Shown: positions 8,065 to 16,129 of the stretch, in pieces
Layout: every line of letters starts with the position of its first letter
How positions within the stretch are numbered: the first letter of the stretch is position 1
NCBI GenBank assembly: GCA_963722415.1
Contig: CAVRNI010000058.1
Location: 8,927-72,926, forward strand
DNA: 64,000 bases
Source of the DNA: JALOLG01 sp963722415
GTDB lineage: Bacteria; Actinomycetota; Acidimicrobiia; Acidimicrobiales; Ilumatobacteraceae
Direction of reading: 5' to 3'
The notes under the pieces: model-generated
The model's database searches: none
Seen by the model: only the letters and a program-made list of their open reading frames with translations
Told to the model about the DNA's origin: nothing
Made by a program: the position numbers and the translations under genes

Positions 8065-8757
8065 GTGGCAACGTCGCCCACCACGTTCGGTCTGCTGGGG
8101 CTGTTGGCCGTGCGGTCGTGGACGGGGTACGAGCTGGCCAAGCAGATGCGCCGCTCGTTGCGGTTCGTGTGGTCCTCTTCGGAGGGGCACCTCTACCGGG
8201 AGCAGAAGCGATTGGTCGAGCTCGGCTGGGCCGAGGTCGAGGTGGAGCCGTCAGGCGGACGATCACGGAAGCGATACACGATCACGCCCGCCGGCGAGGC
8301 GGCACTGCGCAGTTGGTTGGCGACCCCTCCGCAGGAGCCACACTTCGAGGTCGAAGGCCTGTTGCGCCTGTTCTTCAGCGATCACGGCACGCTCGACGAC
8401 ATGATCACGTCGATGGAGGCGACCGCAGCCGCGGCGCGTTCGATGCTCGACGAGCTGCTCGGCTTCGTCGATGAGTACCTCGCCGAGGGTGGCCCGCTGT
8501 GGATGCTCGAACACGGCGTGGGCGGACACGGGGCGGAACGGTTGGAGTTTCGCGGTCGACCGATGTTCCCCGAACGACTGCACCTGGTCGCCCTCGTGAT
8601 CGACGCCACCACCCGTCTGCTCGCCGATGTCGAGACGTTCGCCCGAGCCACCGCGAACGAGGCGCGTACCTGGCGAGGCGCGGCCGACCCCACCAACACC
8701 GCCGCCACGCGAGCCCGACTGGAAGCGATCAGCGCCCGGTACCGATCGGGGCCGTGA
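8065..8757 (+). CDS. PadR-family transcriptional regulator
   Basis: Regulator of 230 aa. The N-terminal winged helix (about residues 5-85) has the family pattern: 'FGLLGLLAVRSWTGYELAKQ', then 'SEGHLYREQKRLVELGWAEV' and 'KRYTITPAGEAALRSWL'. The C-terminal half (about 90-225) is helical and matches the larger, Vir-type C-terminal dimerisation/ligand domain. The GTG start at 8065 lies 12 bp after the dyad 8035-8053 with no ribosome site, so the message may be leaderless. Likely targets are itself, the divergent VOC gene and the downstream cupin gene. PadR proteins usually respond to phenolic or other toxic small molecules; the ligand here is unknown. Confidence 0.93.
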   Translation: MATSPTTFGLLGLLAVRSWTGYELAKQMRRSLRFVWSSSEGHLYREQKRLVELGWAEVEVEPSGGRSRKRYTITPAGEAALRSWLATPPQEPHFEVEGLLRLFFSDHGTLDDMITSMEATAAAARSMLDELLGFVDEYLAEGGPLWMLEHGVGGHGAERLEFRGRPMFPERLHLVALVIDATTRLLADVETFARATANEARTWRGAADPTNTAATRARLEAISARYRSGP

Positions 8758-8774
8758 CCGAGCCACCTTGCTTA

Positions 8775-8810
8775 CTCTCAATGCGAGTATTACGCTACTC
8801 GCATTGAGAG
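8775..8810. promoter_or_regulatory. perfect 15-bp inverted repeat before the cupin gene, probable PadR operator
   Basis: CTCTCAATGCGAGTA (8775-8789) and its exact complement (8796-8810) are separated by TTACGC. The repeat sits 17 bp after the padR stop and 16 bp before the cupin start. It contains the CTCGCATTG half-site also found at 8035-8053. A terminator is possible but less likely, because the arms are not GC-rich, there is no T-run, and the sequence matches the other dyad. Confidence 0.7.
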
Positions 8811-8826
8811 GATCACAGGAGGCCAC

Positions 8827-9210
8827 ATGCACGTCGCCAAGGATGCGATTCCCGTCAAGATCAACGCGCCCGGAGCCATCGCCCGCCAACTCCCCGACTT
8901 CGGAATCGCCGATGGCGCCATCGGAGCCGAGTACTTCACGCTGAACGCGGGAACCGACCTCGCGCCGTTGCTCGCGGGCCTCGCCGACGACGTTTGTCAC
9001 GCCGCCCATTGGGGCTACGTCATCATCGGCGACGTCGTCGTCACCTATCGCGACGGGTCCAACGAGCGGTGCACCACAGGCGACGTCTTCCACTGGCCGC
9101 CCGGGCACAGCGTTCGAGTGGACCGTGACGCCGAGCTGATCCTGTTCAGCCCTCAGGCCGAGCACGAGGTCGTCATGGAACACATCCTCGACAAGCTGGC
9201 GACCGCCTGA
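8827..9210 (+). CDS. cupin-like small protein
   Basis: Protein of 127 aa. 'HAAHWGYVIIGDVVVTYRDG' and 'CTTGDVFHWPPGHSVRV' give the two short motifs and the Gly/Pro turn pattern of a single cupin barrel, although the metal-binding His/Glu set is only partly present. The ATG at 8827 follows an AGGAGG site (CACAGGAGGCCAC) after the dyad 8775-8810. The immediate PadR-type operator suggests it is induced together with the VOC protein, perhaps as a small detoxification module (inference). It converges with the DUF885 gene, leaving 9 bp between stops. Confidence 0.8.
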   Translation: MHVAKDAIPVKINAPGAIARQLPDFGIADGAIGAEYFTLNAGTDLAPLLAGLADDVCHAAHWGYVIIGDVVVTYRDGSNERCTTGDVFHWPPGHSVRVDRDAELILFSPQAEHEVVMEHILDKLATA

Positions 9211-9219
9211 CGGCGCGAC

Positions 9220-10857
9220 TCAGAGCGCCGCGAGCTCCTGCTCCAAGCGATCGAGACCGAGCGGACCGAGGGCCAGGGCGCGGGCGTGCCAGGAACGCAG
9301 GTCGAAGGACGTCCCCGCCGCGGCCCGGGCCTCGTCCCGACCGGCCAGCCAGGACCGCTCGCCCAGCTTGTAGCACGTCGCCTGGGCCGGCCACGACAGG
9401 TAGCGCAGCACCTCGCTGCGGGCGAAGTCGTCGGCCAAGCCGCCTGCGGCCCGCAGGGCAGCGACGGCGGTGTCGAAGCTCCACGGCTCACCGGCGCCCG
9501 GCAAGCCGTCGGGCACCGTCCGCCCCAGGTGCAGCCCGATGTCGACGACGACGCGGACGGCGCGGAACGCCTGGGACGAGAGGAACCCGAGCCGGGTGTC
9601 CGGCGTGCGGAACCAGCCGAGCTCGTCCATCAGCCGTTCGGCGTACAGCGCCCAGCCCTCACCGTGGGCGCTCTGGAACCCGAGGCGCTGGGCACGGGTG
9701 AGCGAGGCCATGTAGCCGCAGCCGAACTGAAGGTGGTGTCCCGGGACGGCCTCGTGGTACGCGGTGGTCACGTCGGCCCACATCGGGAACGACTCCGCGC
9801 CGAGCGTCGGGAACCAGACGTGCCCCGGCCGGGACAGATCCTCGCTGGGAGGCGTGTAGTACGGCGCGGCGGCGGTCCCCACCGGCGGGATCCCGACGTC
9901 GCAGCGACGCAGCGCATCGGGGATGTCGAACTGCGAGCCCGAGAGCCCTTCGATCGCCTCGTCGACGAGGTCCTGGAGCCACAGCCGGTAGGCGTCGACG
10001 CCGTGGACCGCACGGTCCGGGTCGGTCTGCAGCAGATCGCACACGGCGGCGAAGCCGGCGCCGGGCATGATCCGGTCGCACTCGACGACCTTGTCGGCCT
10101 CGAGCCGGGCGAGCTCACCGCAGCCCCACTCGTAGCTCTCGTCGGGGTCGAGGTCGGCGCCCAGCATGGCGACGGCCCACACCCGGTAGCGGTCGGGACC
10201 GACGCCGTCGTCGGTTGACGCCGCCGGCGCGTACGACTGGCGCAGCCACGTCGCCAGCTCGCCGTAGGCGGCGGCCGCGTCGCGGGCGAGGGCGTCCAGC
10301 GCCGGATCGGCGGCGTCAGCCACGTACTCGCCGAACCACCCGCCGTCGCCGTCGCCCGCCCACGTGGCGCATTGGTCGGCGACCGCCTCGGCCTGCCGGA
10401 CGGTCGACCGGTGACCGGCAGCCAGACCGGCGGTGAGGTTCTGGCGGTAGCCGTCGATGGCCGCCGGCACCTTGCCCAGCCGGATCCCGATCCGCTCCCA
10501 CGCCTCCGGCGACCCGTCGTCGAGGAGGTCGAAAAGCTGCCGCACCGCCGCCTGCGGTCCGCCGAGCTCGCTGAGCAAGCAGGAACGCTCGCCCGTCTCG
10601 ATGAGTGCGAGGCCGGTGGCGCAGAGGTCGTCGAGGTAGCCGGCGCCGAGCCGCTCGGATTCGTCCTCGGGCGTCGCCGCCGCGAGCGCCTCCCGCGTGC
10701 GTCGGTACAGGTCGGCCATGGCCGCCTGGCCGTCGGGTGAGTAGTCGGTCATCGTGTCGGCGTCGAGTCCGACGCCCATGTCGCGCACGGCCTCGACCGG
10801 ATCGAGGACGGCGAAGGCGTCGATGAAGCTGTCCGAGATACCGCTGATGGTCCCCAT
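9220..10857 (-). CDS. DUF885-family protein, putative zinc-dependent carboxypeptidase-like hydrolase
   Basis: Protein of 545 aa of the DUF885 family. The motif 'YHEAVPGHHLQ' (about residues 375-385) is the conserved HExxxxH-like block and is expected to bind zinc with a downstream Glu ('EGWALYAERLMDELG'). Family members are helical, M32-like metallopeptidases, with a few shown or proposed to act on peptides or esters. There is no signal peptide, so it is probably cytoplasmic. A GTG nine bases upstream is an alternative start. No ribosome site is evident at either. Monocistronic by context. Confidence 0.88.
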   Translation of the reverse strand: MGTISGISDSFIDAFAVLDPVEAVRDMGVGLDADTMTDYSPDGQAAMADLYRRTREALAAATPEDESERLGAGYLDDLCATGLALIETGERSCLLSELGGPQAAVRQLFDLLDDGSPEAWERIGIRLGKVPAAIDGYRQNLTAGLAAGHRSTVRQAEAVADQCATWAGDGDGGWFGEYVADAADPALDALARDAAAAYGELATWLRQSYAPAASTDDGVGPDRYRVWAVAMLGADLDPDESYEWGCGELARLEADKVVECDRIMPGAGFAAVCDLLQTDPDRAVHGVDAYRLWLQDLVDEAIEGLSGSQFDIPDALRRCDVGIPPVGTAAAPYYTPPSEDLSRPGHVWFPTLGAESFPMWADVTTAYHEAVPGHHLQFGCGYMASLTRAQRLGFQSAHGEGWALYAERLMDELGWFRTPDTRLGFLSSQAFRAVRVVVDIGLHLGRTVPDGLPGAGEPWSFDTAVAALRAAGGLADDFARSEVLRYLSWPAQATCYKLGERSWLAGRDEARAAAGTSFDLRSWHARALALGPLGLDRLEQELAAL

Positions 10858-11108
10858 CGGGCGCACACTACGGCCGCCCGAACCGTCGAGCCGACGGTCA
10901 GTTCACTCTCGGATCTCACCGATCTCGCCGCGATTCCCAGCTGCATTCGCGGCGACGTGCCGTCGCGGATTCCGGACTGAGCGTCGCCGAGAATGACAAT
11001 CGAGCTGGCGTTCGCGGGCGTGCATCAGTTGTGCGCTCCATGTGCCGGGCTGCGCGGTCAGTCATTTCGGGGCTGACGTCGCGCTCGTCCAAATGCTATG
11101 ACAGTGCG

Positions 11109-11417
11109 ATGCGTGCTTTCGTGGTCGTACCCCTCATGGCAATGACACTCGCGATCTCGGCGTGCGGCGACGACGACTCGTCGGACGACACGACAACGGA
11201 GGAATCCGTCGCGGTGGATGTCCCGGACGTGATCGGCGACTCCGTCGAGGATGCGACGGCGACGCTCGAAGAGGCGGGATTGATACTGCGGGTGGTGCGG
11301 CGCGACGGCGAGGACGTGCCGGGTACCGCCGACTTCATCGACAACCGCGTGAACGTGGCCGTCGAGACGCAGGACGACGGCACCGAGGTCGTGACCGAAG
11401 TCGTGTCGATCGGCTGA
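11109..11417 (+). CDS. small lipoprotein with PASTA-like and I78-inhibitor-like stretches
   Basis: Precursor of 102 aa. It opens MRAFVVVPLMAMTLAISACG, a lipoprotein signal peptide with Cys19 as the likely lipidated residue, followed by an acidic linker. 'VPDVIGDSVEDATATLEEAG' resembles a PASTA motif. The rest ('GTADFIDNRVNVAVE') resembles the edge-strand block of I78-type protease inhibitors. Both matches are by eye. It would sit at the outer face of the cytoplasmic membrane. The start at 11109 is the only one that puts the signal peptide at the N-terminus. Confidence 0.75.
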   Translation: MRAFVVVPLMAMTLAISACGDDDSSDDTTTEESVAVDVPDVIGDSVEDATATLEEAGLILRVVRRDGEDVPGTADFIDNRVNVAVETQDDGTEVVTEVVSIG

Positions 11418-11450
11418 CACGCGTAGTCGTGCGCACGAGAGAATCGCGCG

Positions 11451-11756
11451 GTGCAGTTCAGTCCTGAACTTCGCGATCGGGTGGCAGACGGAACCATCAC
11501 GGTCTCGTACCGTCTGTGGACGAGGCCGAAGGTCAAGGTCGGTGGCGTCTACCGGAGCGGATCCGTGGCGATCGAGATCGACGACATCGAGCTGCTCCCG
11601 TTCTCCTCGATCACCGACGAGGACCTTGCTCTCACTGGAGAGAACGACGTCGAGGCCCTTCGTAACCGCGCCGCACACGCGGGTCCGATCGTCGATGACA
11701 CGTTGCTCTACCGCGTCGAGTTCCATGTCGCGCGCCAACCCGACGACGACATGTGA
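11451..11756 (+). CDS. ASCH-domain-like small protein
   Basis: Protein of 101 aa beginning with GTG: MQFSPELRDRVADGTITVSY, then 'RLWTRPKVKVGGVYRSG' and 'IEIDDIELLPFSSITDEDL', ending in the strand 'YRVEFHVAR'. This is the layout of stand-alone ASCH/PUA-like proteins, which often bind RNA or nucleotides. It lies 33 bp after the lipoprotein gene on the same strand and could be co-transcribed. The function in this form is unknown. Confidence 0.75.
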   Translation: MQFSPELRDRVADGTITVSYRLWTRPKVKVGGVYRSGSVAIEIDDIELLPFSSITDEDLALTGENDVEALRNRAAHAGPIVDDTLLYRVEFHVARQPDDDM

Positions 11757-11796
11757 CCCCAATCGCCGGCTGAAACCCGCCTGTGCTGCCTCCACG

Positions 11797-12282
11797 TCAG
11801 AGCTCGGCGATGAGGGCGTCGAGCTTGGCGTAGCCCTCGTCGACGCCGGTCTCCATGCCGCTCGCCAGCCACTGGTCGCGGCCCTCGAAGCTGTCGACGA
11901 GCGACTGGGCGTGCAGCCGGGTGCGGCCGTCGCCGAGGTCCTCGAACCACAGCGTCTCGAGCGCGACGCCGTCGGGCTGACCGTCGAACGTGAAGGTCTG
12001 GACGATGCGGTCCTCGCCGACCTCGTGGAAACTGCCGTGGAAGCCGTACTCCTCGCCGTCGCGCCCGGCGACGTAGCGCCAGCGGCCGCCGGTGGTGGCA
12101 TCCCAGTCGAGGATCTTGGTCTCCATCTCGTTCGGCCCGACCCAGCGGGCGAACAGCTCGGGATCGGTGTGGGCCCGCATCAGCTGCGCCGGTGTGGCGT
12201 CGAAGTCACGGGTCATGCGGATGATCGGGAGTGTCGGGTCGGCCTCGATGGAGACCTGGTAGCGGTTGCTGGTTTCGTTCAT
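11797..12282 (-). CDS. SRPBCC/AHSA1-family protein coupled to an ArsR regulator
   Basis: Protein of 161 aa of the AHSA1-like SRPBCC group: 'PIIRMTRDFDATPAQLMRAH', 'LFARWVGPNEMETKILDWD', 'GGRWRYVAGRDGEEYGFHG' and the C-terminal 'MEGVDEGYAKLD'-type helix. The ATG overlaps the stop of the upstream ArsR gene by 4 bp, the usual arrangement of this regulator/SRPBCC pair in actinobacteria. The frame is open a long way upstream, but that is antisense to other genes. Ligand unknown. Confidence 0.9.
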   Translation of the reverse strand: MNETSNRYQVSIEADPTLPIIRMTRDFDATPAQLMRAHTDPELFARWVGPNEMETKILDWDATTGGRWRYVAGRDGEEYGFHGSFHEVGEDRIVQTFTFDGQPDGVALETLWFEDLGDGRTRLHAQSLVDSFEGRDQWLASGMETGVDEGYAKLDALIAEL

Positions 12283-12650
12283 GACGCGGTTCCTAACTGT
12301 GGGTGTGGGTGTTGGATGGATTGCTGGTCGTCGCGCATCTCGGCGAGGACGGAGTCGAGGCGCTCGTAGCGCTCCTGAGCCTGTTGGCGGTAACGCTCGA
12401 TCCACTTCGTCATCAGATCGAAGACCTCCGCTTCGAGATGGCACGGGCGCCGTTGGGCGTCCTTGCTCTGGCTCACCAGGCCGGCGTCGGAGAGCACCTT
12501 GATGTGCTTGGACACTGCCTGGATGGAGACGTCGTACGGTGCGGCCAGCTCCCCGACGGTGGCGTCGCCCACGGCGAGGCGGGCCACCATGTCGCGCCTC
12601 GTCGGATCGGCGAGAGCGGCGAAGACTCGGGAAAGCTGGTCGTGGTCCAC
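12279..12650 (-). CDS. ArsR-family winged-helix repressor
   Basis: Repressor of 123 aa: 'VFAALADPTRRDMVARLAVG', 'VGELAAPYDVSIQAVSKHIK' (recognition helix) and 'VLSDAGLVSQSKDAQRRPC', without the metal-binding CxC of ArsR/SmtB. This is the SRPBCC-associated subgroup. I chose the GTG at 12650 because AAGGAG lies six bases upstream; a TTG 18 bases earlier would leave the ribosome site inside the gene. Two dyads (12664-12681 and 12711-12726) sit directly upstream and are the likely autoregulatory operators. Confidence 0.92.
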   Translation of the reverse strand: MDHDQLSRVFAALADPTRRDMVARLAVGDATVGELAAPYDVSIQAVSKHIKVLSDAGLVSQSKDAQRRPCHLEAEVFDLMTKWIERYRQQAQERYERLDSVLAEMRDDQQSIQHPHPQLGTAS

Positions 12651-12663
12651 CGGCGACTCCTTG

Positions 12664-12726
12664 TTCAACTGATGGGTTGAAGAACAACCTACGCCGATGC
12701 TCCGCCGTTGTCAACCATCTGGTTGA
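12664..12726 (-). promoter_or_regulatory. two dyads upstream of arsR, probable operators
   Basis: TTCAAC-TGATGG-GTTGAA (12664-12681) and TCAACCA-TC-TGGTTGA (12711-12726) are both inverted repeats built on the half-site CAACC/GGTTG. They begin 14 bp upstream of the arsR start. The same CAAC...GTTG theme appears in the dyads of the second ArsR-SRPBCC system at 30455-30516, which supports the assignment. Confidence 0.6.
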
Positions 12727-12768
12727 ATAATTCACGATCCGCCGAACCGGGATGCGGTCGAACGCGGA

Positions 12769-12799
12769 ACACCCCGCACCAGGATCCGGTGCGGGGTGT
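12769..12799 (-). terminator. GC-rich hairpin downstream of MetE-like gene I
   Basis: ACACCCCGCACC (12769-12780), a 7-base loop and the exact complement GGTGCGGGGTGT (12788-12799) form a 12-bp perfect stem. It lies 46 bp after the stop of the MetE-like gene and before the arsR promoter. There is no clear T-run, as is common for terminators in high-GC actinobacteria. Confidence 0.7.
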
Positions 12800-12844
12800 C
12801 GGCGGCGCCGAGTCAGGATGTCAGGGCGTCCGTTTCGGGCACCC

Positions 12845-14021
12845 TCACCGCCACAACGCGGCCGTCGCGAGCGCGGCGCCGTCGGTGAGCGTCTTGAGCT
12901 TGGCCCACGCGATCTGCGGATGGCAGCGCAGGCCGAGGCCGCAGTCGGTGGAGGCGATGACGTTCTCGCGTCCGACGAGTGCCGGCGAAGCGCTGGATGC
13001 GATCCGCCACGAGTTGCGGATGCTCGATGAGCGGCGTCGAGTGGGTCACGACGCCGGGGGCGAGGATCTTGCCGTCGGGCAACTTGGTCTCCTCCCACAG
13101 CGCCACCTCGTGCTCGTGACGCACGTTGGCGGCCTCGATGAGGTACGTCTGGGCCTTGACCGACAACAGGATGTCGATGACGTCGGGCAGCGGCAGATCG
13201 CGCGAGTGCGGCCCGTGCCAGCTGCCCCAGCACAGGTGGTACCGGATCTGCTCCTCGGGGATGTTGCGCAGCGCGTGGTTGAGGGCTTCGCAGCGCATCT
13301 GGCAGAACTTGCGGTACCCGTCGATCCCCATCTCGAGCCCGATCCGGTCCCACAGCGCGCCGAGCCACGCATCGTCGACCTGCACCTGGAACCCGGCGGC
13401 GGCGATCGCCTCGTACTCGACCTGCATCGCCTCGGCGATCGCGTAGATGTGCTCCTCGTCGGACTTGTAGAACTCGTTCGCGCGGCCCGGTTCGACGCTG
13501 AGCGGCGCCGTCGTGGTCAGGAACGCGTCGGATGCAGGCCGGTCGCCGAGGGCGTTCTTCAGCATCGCGATCTCGCGGTCGAGCGCCGCGTGGCCGCGAA
13601 ACGTGATCGGCCCGGTGCACACCCAGTCCTCGACGAAGGCGATGCTGTCCTCGGCGCCCTCCGGCACGTGCGGGGCCGACCCCGACTGCTCGAACAGCGT
13701 GCCGTTCTGGAGGACCGCGAGGTAGAACTCGTCGAAGTCGACCCAGTCGGCGCTCGACATCAGCAGCTTGCCGAGGCCGCCGCGCTCGGCGGCAGGCTCG
13801 TACCCGCCGAGACGGGCGGCGAGGTACTGCGTCCAGTGGCCGCCCTTGGTCAGCTCGCCCTCGTTGATGAAGTCGACGCCGGCGCTGGTCTGCATGTCGC
13901 ACACCTCGGTCACGGCCTCGCCGAGACGTTGATCACTCACCTCGAGTTGCGCCCACACGTCGTCGGGCGCGGGCAGCGCGCCGACGTGGGTGGTGAGAAT
14001 CCTGTCTGTGCTACGTCGCAT
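12845..14021 (-). CDS. MetE-like (UROD/MetE superfamily) zinc alkyltransferase-like protein I, frameshifted near its end
   Basis: About 390 aa, similar to the C-terminal catalytic barrel of cobalamin-independent methionine synthase, without the N-terminal half. It starts MRRSTDRILTTHVGALPAPD; 'GVDFINEGELTKGGHW', 'YHLCWGSWHGPH' (His and Cys zinc ligands) and 'TDCGLGLRCHP' (third ligand Cys) are the key blocks. The last block lies in a different frame: one extra base near 12980 must be removed to join 'QRFA' to 'LVGRENVIASTDCGL' and reach the stop at 12845. The ATG at 14021 has a GGAGG-type site. Such stand-alone proteins include 2-hydroxypropyl-CoM-forming transferases and many unassigned enzymes; the thiol and alkyl donors here are unknown. 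It has two paralogs in this window. Confidence 0.82.
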
Positions 14022-14221
14022 GGACGTGACCTCCGAGTCGTGTGATGTCCCCATGTCTACGGGAAACACAGATTGGCGTTGAGGGGATCCAACGCCACCG
14101 CGTCCGCTGCTCGGCCAACTGTCCGTATTCGATACAGTCCGAAGCCTCATCGATCAACGATGCGGTGTTCCAATGCCGTGTCCGCAGCGAACCAACGCCA
14201 ACATGAAGGGAGCGGCATTCG

Positions 14222-14627
14222 ATGCCTGCCTCGGTTCCGTCCTCTCACGTCGATCTCCTCGACGCTTCCATCGCCACGCTGGCGACCGTCGGCCCTGACG
14301 GCAGGCCGCAGGTGTCCGCCGTCTGGTTCCTCGCCGATGAAGGCGTGGTGAAGGTGTCGCTGAACACAGCCCGCCAGAAGGTCAAGAACCTCACCGCCAA
14401 CCCGGCTGTCACCGTGTTCATCGGCGACCCGGCGAACCCCGCCAAGTACGTCGAGATCCGTGGCGACGCCACACTCGAACCCGATGACGGAGTACGCGTT
14501 CGCGGACCGTCTCGCCGCCAAGTACGGCGGTGCCGACCTGCGGGCCATGGACGGCCCGGACGGACGTCGTGTCGTGGTCACGGTCGACCCGGTTCGCGTC
14601 AACGCCGTCGACCTCAGCGCCGGCTGA
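14222..14627 (+). CDS. PPOX-class (split-barrel) F420/flavin-dependent protein, frameshifted
   Basis: About 134 aa. 'DLLDASIATLATVGPDGRPQ' then 'VSAVWFLADEGVVKVSLNTA' and 'RQKVKNLTANPAVTVFIGDP' are typical of the small PPOX/pyridoxamine-oxidase-like split barrels, many of which bind F420 in actinobacteria. After 'LEPDD' the frame changes. One extra base near 14488 must be removed to give 'EYAFADRLAAKYGGADLRAM' and the end 'VNAVDLSAG' at 14627. The start is supported by AAGGGAG upstream. It is divergent from MetE-like gene I across about 200 bp and may share its control. Confidence 0.8.
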
Positions 14628-14634
14628 TCGCGCG

Positions 14635-15366
14635 TCACGCATCCGACGCCGTCGTTTCTTGCTCACCGAGGTAGCCGGACAGGATGAGCCGGTGGTCGGC
14701 ACGCAGCGCCTCGGCTGCTTCGTGGATGATGAGCTCGCCATGGGAGAGCACGTAGCCGCGACTCGCCACGGCGAGCGCGATGTGGATGTGCTGCTCGACC
14801 AGCAGCACGGCGCAGCCGCTCTCGGCGGCGTACGTGGTGACGACCGGGAGCAGGCGCTCGACGATGACGGGCGCGAGCCCGAGCGAGAGCTCGTCGAGCA
14901 GCAACAGCCGGGGCCGGCGGGCCAGCGCCCGCCCGAGCGCGAGCATCTGCTGTTCGCCGCCTGACAGCAGCCCGGCCCGACGGTCGGCGAGCTCGGCGAG
15001 GGCCGGGAAGTACCCATACGCGATCTCTGCATCGAGGTGCTCGCCCCGGGATCCGAGACGGAAGTGCTCGGCGACGGTCAGTCCGAAGAACACCCCACGA
15101 CCCTCGGGTACATGCGCAATGCCGAGGCGCGCTCGCGCGGCAGGCGACCGCCGGGCGATGTCGGCGCCGTCGACGCGAATCGTGCCCGACATCGGGCGGA
15201 CGAGACCGGAGATCGCTCGCAGCGTGGTCGTCTTGCCGGCGCCGTTGGGGCCGAGCAGGGCGACCACCTCTCCGGAGCCGACATGGAGGTCGAGCGCACG
15301 CACGACCGCCGCCGCGTCATAGCCCGCCGAGAGCGCCTCGAGCTGGAGGACCGGTTCAGAGCTCAT
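14635..15366 (-). CDS. livF: branched-chain-amino-acid-type ABC transporter ATPase LivF
   Basis: Second ATPase of a HAAT-family importer, 243 aa. Walker A 'LLGPNGAGKTTTLRAISGL', signature 'LSGGEQQMLALGRALARRP', Walker B 'LLLLDELSLGLAP' and the H-loop 'LLVEQHIHIAL' are all of LivF type ('DELSLGLAP' is diagnostic). It overlaps the end of livG by 11 bp. It completes the transporter unit livK-livHM-livG-livF. Members of this family import amino acids, amides, urea or aromatic acids. Confidence 0.95.
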   Translation of the reverse strand: MSSEPVLQLEALSAGYDAAAVVRALDLHVGSGEVVALLGPNGAGKTTTLRAISGLVRPMSGTIRVDGADIARRSPAARARLGIAHVPEGRGVFFGLTVAEHFRLGSRGEHLDAEIAYGYFPALAELADRRAGLLSGGEQQMLALGRALARRPRLLLLDELSLGLAPVIVERLLPVVTTYAAESGCAVLLVEQHIHIALAVASRGYVLSHGELIIHEAAEALRADHRLILSGYLGEQETTASDA

Positions 15367-16129
15367 CCGTCAGCGCCTCCATCTCCTTGGCGGCTGAGCC
15401 CAGATACGCGGTGATCACCTTCGGGTCGGCGCGCACATCGCTGGGAGTGCCATTGGCGATCACCTTGCCGAACTCGAGCACGACGACGCGGTCGCTGATC
15501 CCGAGCACGAGCCCCATGTCGTGGTCGATCAGGAGGATCGGCGTGCCACGGTCGACGATCTCGCGCAGATGGCCACCGAACGCGATCGACTCGTGGGCGT
15601 CGAGACCGGCGCCCGGTTCGTCGAGACACAACAACTTGGGACGTGCGGCCAGCGCCCGGGCGACGGCGACGAGCTTGCGCTGACCCTGCGTGAGCTCGCT
15701 CGGGGTCGCCTCGGCGAGATGCTCGAGCGCGAACGACTCGAGCGCCTCGTCGACCGAGTCCGAACGATCGCCGCGGCTGGTGAAGATCTCCTTGAACGCC
15801 GCCAGCAGCGACGGGTGGTTGGCGGCGACGGTGAGGTTCTCGCGGACGGTCAGGTCGTCGAACAGCTCGATCGCCTGCCACGTGCGGGCGAGTCCGAGCC
15901 TGGCGCGCTCGTGTGGGCTGAGACTGGTGATGTCGGCACCGTCGAGGGCGGCCGTGCCGCGATGCGGCACGAACCCGGTGATGGCGTCGACGAAGGTCGT
16001 CTTGCCGGCGCCGTTCGGGCCGATCAGCCCGACCAGCTCGCCCGGCTCGACGTCGAGATCGACGCCGACCACGGCGTGCACGCCGCCGAATGACACCGAC
16101 ACCCCCCGCGCCGACAGCACGCTCGTCAC
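15356..16129 (-). CDS. livG: branched-chain-amino-acid-type ABC transporter ATPase LivG
   Basis: First ATPase of the importer, 257 aa. Walker A 'GLIGPNGAGKTTFVDAITGF', signature 'LTQGQRKLVAVARALAARP', Walker B 'LLCLDEPGAGLDAHES' and 'LLIDHDMGLVLGISDRVVVL' are LivG-like. The GTG at 16129 has a perfect GGAGGTGA site five bases upstream and overlaps the permease stop (GTGA). As printed, the frame is continuous with the permease and would read as one 931-aa protein. That continuity results from a single-base shift near 16184, and the separate start is the better reading. Confidence 0.92.
   Translation of the reverse strand: MTSVLSARGVSVSFGGVHAVVGVDLDVEPGELVGLIGPNGAGKTTFVDAITGFVPHRGTAALDGADITSLSPHERARLGLARTWQAIELFDDLTVRENLTVAANHPSLLAAFKEIFTSRGDRSDSVDEALESFALEHLAEATPSELTQGQRKLVAVARALAARPKLLCLDEPGAGLDAHESIAFGGHLREIVDRGTPILLIDHDMGLVLGISDRVVVLEFGKVIANGTPSDVRADPKVITAYLGSAAKEMEALTDEL

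Noticed and set aside
11797..13902. 701-codon minus-strand frame covering the SRPBCC gene and upstream DNA
   Set aside because: Only the last 161 codons match a protein family; the rest runs through the MetE-like gene and arsR in the wrong frame. The ATGA overlap with arsR sets the real start at 12282.
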